Notes: generated by a model from the sequence alone, not told the origin. A stretch of DNA of 64,000 bases from Sphingobacterium humi (GCF_009768885.1 NZ_WSQA01000011.1:109875-173874), one strand, 5' to 3'; shown: positions 52,226 to 61,981, counted from the first letter of the stretch. Numbers and translations are program-made.

Positions 52226-54109
52226 TTACCATCCTGGACTTTGTACTAAATTTTTGTTAACTATTAAATCGTATTCTCGGATAGGCCAGAAATAATCTTT
52301 TAAACTAAAGGATTGGCGAAATATGGTTTTTTCACGATAGTAATCCTCAGGTTTTGCCTGATCCATATCCCAACCGCTAATTACATCATTGTATACATCA
52401 ATGGCTGTTTTCCAACGGCGTAAATCCCAAAACCTTTGTCCTTCTAGGCATAATTCAATATTGCGTTCGCGTTGAATTATTTCCCTTAACCCAGCTTGGG
52501 TGCTGAATTTATTAGGATTTCTTGAGAAGTTGGTCCATGATTCCTTGACACCTTTAAGTCCGGCGCGACTACGAATCATATCCAGGTAAGAAAATGCTTC
52601 CTCGACAGGGCCTTGAGCCTCATTTAGAGCTTCAGCATAGAGCAAATAAAGATCCGTGAGTCTCAACATTGTCCAAGGATAATCCGTAGACGTATAGGTA
52701 TTGGCTGTTGTTGAAAGTACGTTCGTGTAGTAAATATACTTTTTAGGGTAATAGCCTGTTACGGTATGGTTTAAGTTTCCTCGTTTTCCACCACTCTGGC
52801 CTAATTTTAACTCTAAGAAATAGGCATTCTCTTGGTCGTAATTTCCTTGGCCAAACCAAATGCCTCCATCAAATCCAACGGTCGAATAGAATCTTGGTTC
52901 ACGGTCGAAGTTGTATTGCGCGGTTGTATAGCCTTCTTTAATGTTAAAGCGATCTGCTTTAGCCGCTTTTCTTAAATCATAACGATTGGTGTAAGGCCAT
53001 TCAATATCTTCCGTAATCGGCACCCCGTTATCGGAATAAAACAGGTCTGTTATACGCATAGGAACAGCAATATGCCCTTCCACAGCGCCATTACCAAGTG
53101 CAGCAGCCGGAATAGATTTAGGCATAGTATTTACTTGCAAGTCACGTGCGGTGTTTTTGGTGTGCGCCCAAATTATTTCCGAATTCCACCTTTCAGTAAA
53201 AGAGTTTCTGGTATTCAACTGTGTTTTCATAGAATCGGAAAGGTTCTTTACTAAGGTATTCTCTTCAAAATAGAATAGTTTCATCCCTATATTATGGCAC
53301 ACATCTATCGCTTCCTTACACGCTACTACCGCTTTGTCCCATTTTGTTTTATCAAACTGCTGACTAAAGAGTTTGGTTCCATCTTTATTCGAATAGGCTG
53401 CATAATCAGGGTTTCCATTAAATAATGGACTAGCTGCATAGACTAAAATCTTCGCTTTAATACCCAAGGCAATAGGTAATGTGATGCGACCTAATTCCGC
53501 ATTTTCATCATCTACAACCTCTGGCAGGTCTTCAGCAGCTTCATCAATCAATTGAATAACATAATTGAAAACCTCATCGGCAGGTTGCCTAGAAACACGC
53601 ACTTCTTCTTCGGAAGCAGAAATCGGAATATTATCTTTCATAATTGGAATAGGACCATACATCCGTAACAAGAAGAAATGATAATAGGCCTTTAGGAACT
53701 TAACTTCCGCTGCCCAACGTCTTTTTTCAAAATCCTCTACGTCTTTTACATTCATGATGTTTTCTAAGAAGATATTACACTCACGAATGCCTCGCCATAA
53801 TGGATATGTTCCATTCCAGAAATCTAGATAAGGACTGTTTACATTTTGGTTACCTCGAGCAATATGCCAAGGGTTGGAAGTATAACTTTCCCTAACCCAC
53901 CAAAGCTCATCACCTGTAAATAGAACGGGGCTTGTGTTTCTGTTCCCCATTTGAGGTAAATAGGAATAACAAGTGAACAAATATCGTTCGGTTGTTGCTC
54001 TTAGGCGAAAGGCATATTCAATAGTTGCTATATTATCTGGAACGATATCCAAGTATTTATTACATGAACTGGTAACAAATAAGAGTAATATGATAAGATA
54101 CTTTTTCAT
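52226..54109 (-). CDS. SusD/RagB-family surface lipoprotein
   Basis: About 627 aa. I start at ATG 54109 (MKKYLIILLLFVTSSCNKYL, lipobox Cys 16) rather than 54145, which would overlap the SusC stop. SusD signatures: AAEVKFLKAYYHFFLLRMYGP, MLRLTDLYLLYAEALNEAQG, IQRERNIELCLEGQRFWDLRRW and the tail PIREYDLIVNKNLVQSPGW. Partner of the SusC encoded 16 bp upstream. Confidence 0.95.
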   Translation of the reverse strand: MKKYLIILLLFVTSSCNKYLDIVPDNIATIEYAFRLRATTERYLFTCYSYLPQMGNRNTSPVLFTGDELWWVRESYTSNPWHIARGNQNVNSPYLDFWNGTYPLWRGIRECNIFLENIMNVKDVEDFEKRRWAAEVKFLKAYYHFFLLRMYGPIPIMKDNIPISASEEEVRVSRQPADEVFNYVIQLIDEAAEDLPEVVDDENAELGRITLPIALGIKAKILVYAASPLFNGNPDYAAYSNKDGTKLFSQQFDKTKWDKAVVACKEAIDVCHNIGMKLFYFEENTLVKNLSDSMKTQLNTRNSFTERWNSEIIWAHTKNTARDLQVNTMPKSIPAAALGNGAVEGHIAVPMRITDLFYSDNGVPITEDIEWPYTNRYDLRKAAKADRFNIKEGYTTAQYNFDREPRFYSTVGFDGGIWFGQGNYDQENAYFLELKLGQSGGKRGNLNHTVTGYYPKKYIYYTNVLSTTANTYTSTDYPWTMLRLTDLYLLYAEALNEAQGPVEEAFSYLDMIRSRAGLKGVKESWTNFSRNPNKFSTQAGLREIIQRERNIELCLEGQRFWDLRRWKTAIDVYNDVISGWDMDQAKPEDYYREKTIFRQSFSLKDYFWPIREYDLIVNKNLVQSPGW

Positions 54110-54125
54110 TTTCGAATTGTTTTGG

Positions 54126-57100
54126 TTAAAAGGATAAGTTAACACCGAAGTTGACTACCCGTTGTACGGGATAACCTAATCCGTTTCCACCCATTTCAAT
54201 ATCCCATAATTTAAATCCACTGATTAAGAATAGGTTAGTTCCACTGAAATAGACACGCATTTTGTCTGTGTGTAATTTCTTTGCAAGTTTATCTGGCATG
54301 GTATAACCTATTTCAGCCTGTTTTAAACGTAAGAAGGCGCCATTGTTCAACCACCAAGTACTTAATTGGGTGTTGTTCGCATGGTTTTGTGTACTTAAGC
54401 GAGGCCATAAGGCATACAGATCTTGGTTTTCTGCTGAGAAGTGACTTTCAGCAAAGGCTTTCATAATTTGTTTTCCACCAACAAAGGGTTCCACATTTAC
54501 AGGTCCCGTCACACCATTCACTGAACCTCCGGTCCAGAAGGAAGAACGTGCCGATCCTTGAATAAAGGCTGAAACGTCAAAGTTTTTGTAACCAATGGAG
54601 AAACCTCCACCGTAAATAATCTCTGGTGTTGTTGGATAGCCGATTGGCACTTGATCTAAGCTTGTAATGGTTCCATCACCATTGACGTCTTTGTATTTGA
54701 TGTCACCGGCTACATTCTTAGAGCCAAAGCCTTGGGTAGGGGAGTTTGATACCTCGCTATCATCTACAAATAAGCGCTCTGCAATATATCCCCAGGGTTG
54801 GCTGATGGAATACCCAATCCGAGACTTCCACCATTCATTTTGATAAATGGGTTCTTCAAAGGCAAGGTACTTACTTCTGGCATAGGTATAATTACCACGC
54901 AATTGCATCCAGAATCCATTGGAGAAACTCTGCGAGTAATCAATGGATATATCCATTCCTGCACCGGAAGCACGACCAACATTTGCTCGAACTGGTGCAG
55001 ATAGGCCCATAGTGGTTGGAATGGCCGATCGATTCATCAAGATATCCTTACGCTCCTCTTTGAAAAAATCTGCCTGGATATTCACTTTATTAAATAAGCC
55101 TAATTCAATCGCGAGATTTGATTTGTAAGATGTTTCCCAAGTAATATCAGGATTAGAATAGCGGGTCACGTTAATGCCCGGACGGGTGGTTCCATACTCT
55201 TTACCAAAGGTAAATCCTTTTCCTGCGTCGTTCATCTCTACATTAGATAAGTAGAAGAAGCGGTCGGTTGCCGATCCAATCGCATCATTTCCTACTAAAC
55301 CGTATGTTCCCCTAATTCTTAAATTGCTGATTTTGTCTTTAATGGGTTCCCAGAATTTTTCATTAGAAATACTCCACGCTAAACCAAAGGAAGGGAAGAA
55401 GCCATAGCGATGGCTGGAATGAAATCGTTCAGATCCATTATATCCAAAGTTAACTTCCGCATAGTAGCGGTTATCATAGGAATAGGTTGTACGTCCAGAT
55501 AGCCCGAAGTTTCGCGATGGAAGGGAAAGTTGCAAACTCCCTGCTACGGCATTGGTGCTTGAGCGGAGGATATTCACGAGTAAGGCACTGATATTATGTT
55601 TACCGCCAAAGGTTGTGGAATAATCTAAAGCGTTTTCCATATAGAACACCGAGTTTTGTTCCCGTAGCTCCTGATCTAAAGCGAAGCTTAAAAACTCCTC
55701 ACCTGCATTCTCGTTGGTGATAGAAACCACATAATCTAACGTTCTACGATCATAATAGGCTAATTCATAGAAAAATGGTTTATAGGCGCGGACAATATCA
55801 TATCGTGAAATCCTGTTGGTATTGAACATAGATCTAAAACGCAAGCCTTTGGTAAGGAATCCTAGGTCTTGTTTAATCTCCATCTGGGCCAACATCAAGG
55901 AACGGTCGTAGTCTTTGTACCCTTTAACCATATCGGCATAAGGATTTAAAAACGCCCTTTCTTTTAAGCCTCCAAACATAATATGTTCAATATGACTATG
56001 TAAGTCATCTACAGGGTAGAAAGGCACAAAATCAACAGGATTAGCGCGTACAACTTTGTTATACATCGCTCCTCCACCTTCTATAGGGCCTGTATAATTA
56101 TCAAAGTTCCCATTCAATCGCACGATTAATTCCGTGCTTTTGGTCAGGTCAATATTTACGTTGGCACGAAGCGTATAGCTTTTTAAATCCACATTATTGT
56201 TGAAATTATTCTTGCCATCAACCCGTAACATACCGTTGTCCTGGGCGTACGACCCGGCAACATAATAACGTGCCACTTTTCCGCCGCCTGTTACATTTAG
56301 ATTGTAACGATGGTTTAATGTTTGGTCTTTAAATAGGGTAGAGCGCCAGTCGACGGCGGGGAAAATTACCGGACTTAACCCTTCTCTTGTTGATTCTATT
56401 TTCTCTTGCGTGTAGAGTGGTTCTGCAAAAGCATCCCGGGATACTAAGGCATTATTGTATAATTCCATATAGGTGACAGCATCCGCCAATTCCACATTGC
56501 GCGTAGGAGCTGAAACTGACGCTTCTGCCCGTAAGGAGATATTAGCTTTCCCTTCCTTACCTTGTTTAGTGGTCACGAAGATTACGCCATTCGCTCCCCG
56601 AGCGCCATAGAGAGCGGTTGAGGTCGCATCCTTCATAATCGAAAAGCTCTCAATATCATCCGGTCGCAATCTTGCTAATTCAGTAACACTTAGCTCTACA
56701 CCATCAATTAGGATTAGTGGGTCTACTTTCCCAGTACCAAAGGAAGTTACACCACGAATAAAAAAGTCAGCATTATCCATCCCCGGTTCACCACTTCGCT
56801 GGTAAGCGATAATACCCGCCGCTTGACCTGCTAATGCTGTTGTTAAGTTACTCGATGGTACACGCAGGTTGCTTGGTTTAATCTGTGTCACCGAACCTAC
56901 CATATCCGTCTTTTTCTGGGTTCCAAAGGCTACTACTACAACTTCTTCCAAGGCCTCAGGATCCTCGATTAATACCACATCAATACTGGTTTGATTGGCA
57001 AGGACGATCTCTTGTGACAAGTAACCGGTAAAGCTTATGACTAAAATGCTACCTTTTTCCAGATTCGGAAACATGAAATTACCAAGGCGGTCGGTTTGAG

Positions 57101-57350
57101 TGCCAACTTGGGTTCCTTTAATAGTAACCGTTGCCCCTTCAACCGGGTTGCCATCTTTGTCTTTTACTGACCCTTTGACATCTTGGGCAAATAAATTGTT
57201 GATTTCAACGGCTGCAGAGGCCGGATTTGGGGAAAAGCAAGTTATCGACATGGCTAAGCCTAATAGAATCCTTATCTTTGGAATAAAGGTTCTAGGCTTT
57301 GGAACTCCGTCGAAAATCAATGCAGTTGATCTACGAGATTTCTTCTCCAT
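54126..57350 (-). CDS. SusC/RagA TonB-linked outer-membrane transporter
   Basis: 1074 aa. An unusually long N-terminus before the hydrophobic signal (LLGLAMSITCFSPNPASAA), then the regulatory-like domain (GSVKDKDGNPVEGATVTIKG), the SusC plug motif LEEVVVVAFGTQKKTDMVG and the barrel ending FGVNLSF. It has no STN domain, so control is not by a FecR/ECF pair; the two palindromes upstream point to a repressor-type regulator instead. It leads the operon SusC-SusD-DUF4959-DUF4998-lyase-DUF6259. Confidence 0.95.
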   Translation of the reverse strand: MEKKSRRSTALIFDGVPKPRTFIPKIRILLGLAMSITCFSPNPASAAVEINNLFAQDVKGSVKDKDGNPVEGATVTIKGTQVGTQTDRLGNFMFPNLEKGSILVISFTGYLSQEIVLANQTSIDVVLIEDPEALEEVVVVAFGTQKKTDMVGSVTQIKPSNLRVPSSNLTTALAGQAAGIIAYQRSGEPGMDNADFFIRGVTSFGTGKVDPLILIDGVELSVTELARLRPDDIESFSIMKDATSTALYGARGANGVIFVTTKQGKEGKANISLRAEASVSAPTRNVELADAVTYMELYNNALVSRDAFAEPLYTQEKIESTREGLSPVIFPAVDWRSTLFKDQTLNHRYNLNVTGGGKVARYYVAGSYAQDNGMLRVDGKNNFNNNVDLKSYTLRANVNIDLTKSTELIVRLNGNFDNYTGPIEGGGAMYNKVVRANPVDFVPFYPVDDLHSHIEHIMFGGLKERAFLNPYADMVKGYKDYDRSLMLAQMEIKQDLGFLTKGLRFRSMFNTNRISRYDIVRAYKPFFYELAYYDRRTLDYVVSITNENAGEEFLSFALDQELREQNSVFYMENALDYSTTFGGKHNISALLVNILRSSTNAVAGSLQLSLPSRNFGLSGRTTYSYDNRYYAEVNFGYNGSERFHSSHRYGFFPSFGLAWSISNEKFWEPIKDKISNLRIRGTYGLVGNDAIGSATDRFFYLSNVEMNDAGKGFTFGKEYGTTRPGINVTRYSNPDITWETSYKSNLAIELGLFNKVNIQADFFKEERKDILMNRSAIPTTMGLSAPVRANVGRASGAGMDISIDYSQSFSNGFWMQLRGNYTYARSKYLAFEEPIYQNEWWKSRIGYSISQPWGYIAERLFVDDSEVSNSPTQGFGSKNVAGDIKYKDVNGDGTITSLDQVPIGYPTTPEIIYGGGFSIGYKNFDVSAFIQGSARSSFWTGGSVNGVTGPVNVEPFVGGKQIMKAFAESHFSAENQDLYALWPRLSTQNHANNTQLSTWWLNNGAFLRLKQAEIGYTMPDKLAKKLHTDKMRVYFSGTNLFLISGFKLWDIEMGGNGLGYPVQRVVNFGVNLSF

Positions 57351-57380
57351 AATTTAATTAATTGGTTATAATACAACTAT

Positions 57381-57396
57381 GCGGTTACGTAACCGC
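57381..57396. promoter_or_regulatory. 16-bp perfect palindrome upstream of susC-like gene (proximal)
   Basis: GCGGTTACGTAACCGC, 31 bp before the SusC ATG. Even palindrome with central CG, the style of LacI-family operators. Confidence 0.7.
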
Positions 57397-57542
57397 TTCT
57401 TTTGCTGTTCTTCATAATTAAGCCTTTCGCTAAGAAATCAAATCATTACAACAATAATTTGATTCCCTCTTCATCCTAGACTTACATTTTATATTGACTT
57501 TTACATCAATGAAATGAAATAAATGGTCTTTCGGTTTAATCC

Positions 57543-57558
57543 TCGGTTACGTAACCGA
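57543..57558. promoter_or_regulatory. 16-bp perfect palindrome upstream of susC-like gene (distal)
   Basis: TCGGTTACGTAACCGA, same 14-bp core as the proximal site, centre-to-centre 162 bp. The rest of the spacer to 57977 shows nothing I can name. Confidence 0.7.
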
Positions 57559-57977
57559 TTCAATCTCTATGTTTGGATACGTTTCTCACGAATGTAGAAA
57601 ATCAAAACTTAAAATACAATCAAACGCCTGTTAATTTTTCCAAGAAAACCTCGTGCAGCATCTTATTATTCACTTTAAAAAGAAGAAATCATCTCGAATT
57701 TTAAGTGATTTTTAAACGATGGGAATACTTTCTTAAAACGATTTAGGGAGATAGGAGAAACGTAATATTTGGCAAAGAGAAGAAAGGATTTTTTTCCATC
57801 ATCTACCTGCGATAAAAATGAAGTCGAATTAATTATTTTTTAAATAAAAATTTCTTGCGGAAGGGAAATGTAATATTCTATTTCCTAAAGGTTAGGGGTG
57901 GGAACGGTTTTTGGGCAAACGTCTTGGTAAGTTACGAATGAATAAAGTAATAGCTAATCAATCGAAAACTTTCCCCC

Positions 57978-58592
57978 TTACAGCGAAACCATAGACAGTA
58001 CGCCTTTCACCTTATATACAGCTTTCACGGCGTCTATATCTATCATCAGCTCATCGAAATCATCGGCATTCTTTGCCACCAGGCGCCATTGATTATCATT
58101 GCCACCGCGAATAAAGCGCACTACCTTCACATGATCAGAAATCAGTAAGTAGATATCGCCGAATACCACCGCTTTCTTATCCACCTCTTTCACAAACACC
58201 ACGCTTCCATGTTCAATCTCCGGTTTCATGGCTTCTCCTTGATTCACGAAGGCGAAATCGCTGCCAGAAAGCAAGGGGATCTCCAGATCGTAAGCCACGG
58301 GAAGTTTAGCCAAGTCGGTATCGAACTCATCCAGACTTATATTATATAAAGGGATTTTGGTAAAAGACTCCTTATCCTTTGACATCGGGCCTTCGCCGGT
58401 AATCAGCCAGGTTTCATTGATATCGGGAAAGCGATCGGTGATAATGCCCGCGAGGTTTTTACTAATGGCATAGTTTCCTTTCTTAATCTGGTACAATCGT
58501 TCTGCACGGTTGAGGCCAATCTCCTTTGCAAAAGAATTGACATTCAAACCTAAATATTGTATTACCTGCTCGAGGCGGTCCCAATTCGTCAT
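57978..58592 (-). CDS. XRE/S24 (LexA/CI-like) regulator lacking the catalytic Ser
   Basis: 204 aa. N-terminal helix-turn-helix domain (~1-65: DRLEQVIQYLGLNVNSFAKE, RAERLYQIKKGNYAISKNL), C-terminal S24 fold (~105-200: FAFVNQGEAMKPEIEHGSVV, GDIYLLISDHVKVVRFI). In LexA/CI proteins the Ser of G-x-S-M is the self-cleavage nucleophile; here it is Ala 121 (GEAM), while a Lys remains at ~156. It should therefore dimerise but not self-cleave. It is transcribed away from a pair of genes preceded by a shared 17-bp palindrome, which I take as its likely operator. Confidence 0.88.
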   Translation of the reverse strand: MTNWDRLEQVIQYLGLNVNSFAKEIGLNRAERLYQIKKGNYAISKNLAGIITDRFPDINETWLITGEGPMSKDKESFTKIPLYNISLDEFDTDLAKLPVAYDLEIPLLSGSDFAFVNQGEAMKPEIEHGSVVFVKEVDKKAVVFGDIYLLISDHVKVVRFIRGGNDNQWRLVAKNADDFDELMIDIDAVKAVYKVKGVLSMVSL

Positions 58593-58711
58593 TTCGGAGT
58601 TTCTTAAATATAAAACGTCATTTTTTTAATGTCGCTTGTGAAAAAACAAAAATAAGGCCAATTGAGGACAAAAAGAAAAAAAATACAAAAAATCAAGAAT
58701 ATATTGAATAA

Positions 58712-58728
58712 TACAATTTAATATTGTA
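58712..58728. promoter_or_regulatory. Palindromic operator candidate 1
   Basis: TACAATTTAATATTGTA, overlapping a poor -7 element (TAGTTTAG) upstream of the 79-aa gene. A further half-site ATATTG lies just before it near 58701. Confidence 0.65.
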
Positions 58729-58800
58729 GTTTAGCGCCGTTATTAACCGATAAGGGTATTATATTGACCGAATTTCAGAAGTGTACTACGAACCTCCAGC

Positions 58801-59040
58801 ATGAGCAAGAGCAACAAAAACGTCCAGGATCCTCCTAGTTCGAATGGAATTAGTGAGATCACCACACTTGATATAATCAGCCTTATATCACTGAGAAATA
58901 TTCAATTAAAAGATATTAGTTACGTAAAAGATCATATTTCCATCCAAAAAACAAATACTAAAACAACATATGAAATCACCGTAGAAGATATCGACGACAA
59001 GGTTTATACGCTGAAGGTTGAGCTGAAAACTTATCCTTAA
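58801..59040 (+). CDS. Small hypothetical protein (79 aa)
   Basis: Starts MSKSNKNVQDPPSSNGISE. No signal or membrane segment; alternating hydrophobic stretches (TLDIISLISLRNIQLKDISY, YTLKVELKTYP) suggest a small alpha/beta or beta protein. No family recognised. It is divergent from the S24-like regulator and preceded by the same palindrome as the following large lipoprotein gene, so it is probably part of the same regulon. Confidence 0.6.
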   Translation: MSKSNKNVQDPPSSNGISEITTLDIISLISLRNIQLKDISYVKDHISIQKTNTKTTYEITVEDIDDKVYTLKVELKTYP

Positions 59041-59067
59041 AAGGAAAAATAAAAAAAAATTTGCGGA

Positions 59068-59084
59068 TACAATATTATATTGTA
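59068..59084. promoter_or_regulatory. Palindromic operator candidate 2
   Basis: TACAATATTATATTGTA, perfect 8-1-8 palindrome, overlapping a -7-like TACTTTTA (59083-59090), 62 bp before the 944-aa lipoprotein gene. Confidence 0.7.
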
Positions 59085-59146
59085 CTTTTACAAAAACAAT
59101 ACAAATAATTATTACTTTTTTTTCGAAACAATTTTAAAAATCGAAT

Positions 59147-61981
59147 ATGAAAATTAGAAACCTCTCCAAATTAGCCTTAGCTGTAGCGATTAGTAGCGCG
59201 GTGCTGCTAGAAGGCTGTAAGAAGTATGATGATGACATCACACGACTTGAACAAAACATTGGCCAGAACACCTCTGAAATCAGTTCGCTAAAATCGCAGT
59301 TGCAAAACCTCGCTTCAACTAACGTGGTGGAGTCGGTTGCAGCAATCCCTGGTGGTTTTAAAGTAACGTTCAAAAAAGCCGATGGCTCTAAATTTACCTA
59401 TGATATCGTAAATGGTACAAATGGTACAAACGGAACCAACGGAACCAACGGAACAAATGGTAAGGATGGTGCGCCAGGTACAATGTGGCAAATTGATGCT
59501 GCAACTTCCTTGTGGCAGTCATCATCTGATGGTGGTAAAACTTGGGTAAACTCTACTGTGAAAGCCAAAGGTACTGATGGTGCTCCAGGTGCGAATGGTA
59601 AAGATGCTAAAGTGGAAATCAAACAAGGTTCCGATGGTAAATTCTATTGGTTCTTAAACGGCACGAACAGTAACGTAGCAGCGTCTGTTGGTGATATCGC
59701 TTTCGTGAAAACTGATGGCGGTTACAACGTTAAAATTACAGATGAAACTGGTACACAACAAGGAGACATCTTCTTGGCGACCGAAGCAATTGCTGTAAGT
59801 TCATTAACCTTGGTTCCTGAACTAACCAATAGCAACACGCCAGTTGTATTCTTCCCACGTATCGTTGAGACGAATGCGAACCGTGTAACTGTACTTCAAG
59901 GGTATGCGAAAATGAAATATAACCTGAACCCATTCGGTGTTGCTACGGCAAACTACGATGCAACAGGTTTATTGGCAGAAACAACGGATAAAGTAAGCTT
60001 CCGTTCATCTGGTGGCGCAGTTAGCAGTAGCTTTGTTTCTGCAGGTGCTCCAATGAAATCATTTGGTGATATCACGGTAAAATACAAGCCAGTTAATCCA
60101 AATAGCTTTTTCCCTAATGCAGCAGGTGCAGAAGATTTACATGTAGCTTTACAAGTGAAAAACAATAAAGCAGCGTCGAATCAGCAATTTGCGGCTTCAG
60201 CGTTTAGCTTAGCGAAAGAAGAGATTGTTGAAAAAGATGAAGTAACTATCGAAAAATCAGCAAGAAACGCCACGGCACAAGAAGATAAAGTAACCTTGTT
60301 AAATGGCGTTAGCCCAGTATTCGCAGGTGGTGCATTTGCAGATGCTGGTGCTGGAAGTTCGACTTTAGCCTTCACTAAAGCATTAGCTGATGCTAGAACC
60401 AACGCACACTTCACTTTACATTTCAAAAACAATGCAGAGAAAAACATCGATGGCAATCCGAACTATGAAGGCGGTATTGTATTAGATGATGCTTTAAATG
60501 GTTTCTTCGCACGTACGCAGGTATCTAATAAAATCGTTTCCATGGATGACCATGGATTAGACGATTACAACTTGCGTTTCGATATTGATCATTATGGTGC
60601 TAGCGCTCAAGAAAGAGATTGGTTAGTATTGGATCCAGTAACTGGAAAAATCTCCGTAAAAATCTCAACAATCAATAGCAATGCTTATAATGCAGCAGCA
60701 GTAAATAACTCTGTAGTTGTTCGTGTTAAGTTGTTCGCAGGTCAAGGAAATGCAGCTCCTCAAGAAGTAGCATCACGATTCATTAAAGTAAGCTTCAGCC
60801 AAGATGTGGCTCAAGATATCGCTGTTAATGGTACAATTGCGCATCAAGTAGTAGCAGCTGCCACAACTACGAAAGCTGTGGTTTGGTCTACACCAACAAC
60901 ATTAGATGCAGCATACAACAAAACTGGCCGTCCAGCGGCTGACTTCCACCAAGTGTATACCTTTACACCTGATGCAGGCAACCCTGCCGGATTTACATTC
61001 GATATGGCTAGCATGAACAGCGCTACTCAAGGTACTCCACGTAACATCGACATTGCAAATACAGTGATGCCAGGTACCTATACCTTAAAAGGTGAGTACA
61101 GATCTTCAATCTCTGTTGATCCAGTTGTGAAAGTAACGATCACCGTAACTGTAGGTGGTAATTTGATTGCTAGCTTAGTGAAAGACGTTCCATTCTGGGA
61201 TTCAGGCTTAACTTACGGTATCATCAATGGTAAATTAGTTGCCGGTGACTGGAAATTACAAGCCGATCTATGGGATTACTGGACTGCAACAACCATCACT
61301 GACCCTACTAAACCAGTGACTACATTTGAGTACTCGGTTGTTGATCCATTAACTGGTATTTCAATCGCTGTTCCTGATCAAGTGGTGTTAAATGAAGCAT
61401 TATTAGCTGGTCGCCAGAAAGTGAACAACGGTGATGTAACATTACGTGTAACTAGAAAAGTAAATGGTGTAGTATACGATGTAGCTCAAAGAGACTTTAA
61501 AGTTAAATTCATTAACCCAGTGAAAGCTATTACAGCGAAAGCTCCGTACAAAGAATTTAAAGATAAAGAAGTTTCAGGATCGAATACTTCAGCGGTTGAT
61601 GCAAGAAGATTAATCAAATTAACTGACTTCAATAACGTAACCTTGTTTGATTTCAATAACAACGCGGCTACGAACGTTTACAACGCAACTTTATTAGGCG
61701 ATTACGGCATTACTGGTGTGACTAACACTTACCACATCAATGATGTAGCGTTTACACGCGCTGAAAAAGCTGACGGTACTGAATTCGTTCTACAAGGTGG
61801 TGCAAGAGCATTTGTTAACGGAGATGACTTAGTATGGGAAAACTTAGGTGCTAACCTACAACAGCCTATCTACTTAATCTATACCATCAAGGTAACGAAC
61901 AAGTTTAACCTAGGTGATGTAGCAAATACTAAATCTGAAGTAACAAGAGAAGTTAAGATCAAGGTTAATCCTAACTTATAA
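59147..61981 (+). CDS. Large surface lipoprotein with coiled coil and collagen-like repeats
   Basis: 944 aa. Lipobox VLLEGC (Cys 24), then a heptad coiled coil at ~28-57 (DDITRLEQNIGQNTSEISSL), a short beta domain, collagen-like Gly-Thr-Asn repeats at ~89-111 and a second Gly-x-y patch at ~141-153 (KGTDGAPGANGKD). The remaining ~780 residues are Ala/Asn/Thr/Val-rich beta-type domains without Cys. The coil plus Gly-x-y is typical of Bacteroidota surface lipoproteins (DUF4988-like start) that may trimerise. Codons are strongly biased to GGT, GTT, AAC and TTA, as in highly expressed genes. A structural or surface-layer role is possible but unproven. Regulated probably through the upstream palindrome. 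Confidence 0.8.
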   Translation: MKIRNLSKLALAVAISSAVLLEGCKKYDDDITRLEQNIGQNTSEISSLKSQLQNLASTNVVESVAAIPGGFKVTFKKADGSKFTYDIVNGTNGTNGTNGTNGTNGKDGAPGTMWQIDAATSLWQSSSDGGKTWVNSTVKAKGTDGAPGANGKDAKVEIKQGSDGKFYWFLNGTNSNVAASVGDIAFVKTDGGYNVKITDETGTQQGDIFLATEAIAVSSLTLVPELTNSNTPVVFFPRIVETNANRVTVLQGYAKMKYNLNPFGVATANYDATGLLAETTDKVSFRSSGGAVSSSFVSAGAPMKSFGDITVKYKPVNPNSFFPNAAGAEDLHVALQVKNNKAASNQQFAASAFSLAKEEIVEKDEVTIEKSARNATAQEDKVTLLNGVSPVFAGGAFADAGAGSSTLAFTKALADARTNAHFTLHFKNNAEKNIDGNPNYEGGIVLDDALNGFFARTQVSNKIVSMDDHGLDDYNLRFDIDHYGASAQERDWLVLDPVTGKISVKISTINSNAYNAAAVNNSVVVRVKLFAGQGNAAPQEVASRFIKVSFSQDVAQDIAVNGTIAHQVVAAATTTKAVVWSTPTTLDAAYNKTGRPAADFHQVYTFTPDAGNPAGFTFDMASMNSATQGTPRNIDIANTVMPGTYTLKGEYRSSISVDPVVKVTITVTVGGNLIASLVKDVPFWDSGLTYGIINGKLVAGDWKLQADLWDYWTATTITDPTKPVTTFEYSVVDPLTGISIAVPDQVVLNEALLAGRQKVNNGDVTLRVTRKVNGVVYDVAQRDFKVKFINPVKAITAKAPYKEFKDKEVSGSNTSAVDARRLIKLTDFNNVTLFDFNNNAATNVYNATLLGDYGITGVTNTYHINDVAFTRAEKADGTEFVLQGGARAFVNGDDLVWENLGANLQQPIYLIYTIKVTNKFNLGDVANTKSEVTREVKIKVNPNL
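59409..59464 (+). repeat. 9-bp tandem repeat encoding Gly-Thr-Asn
   Basis: AATGGTACA-type units in tandem (third-position variation, e.g. AACGGAACC) encode the collagen-like NGTNGT stretch of the lipoprotein. The repeat number could vary by slippage without a frameshift. Confidence 0.8.

Noticed and set aside
54110..54145. Longer start for the SusD protein
   Set aside because: Would overlap the SusC stop and puts polar residues before the lipoprotein signal.
59398..59622. Minus-strand frame rich in Pro and Val
   Set aside because: It is the antisense of the Gly-Thr-Asn codon repeats of the lipoprotein gene.
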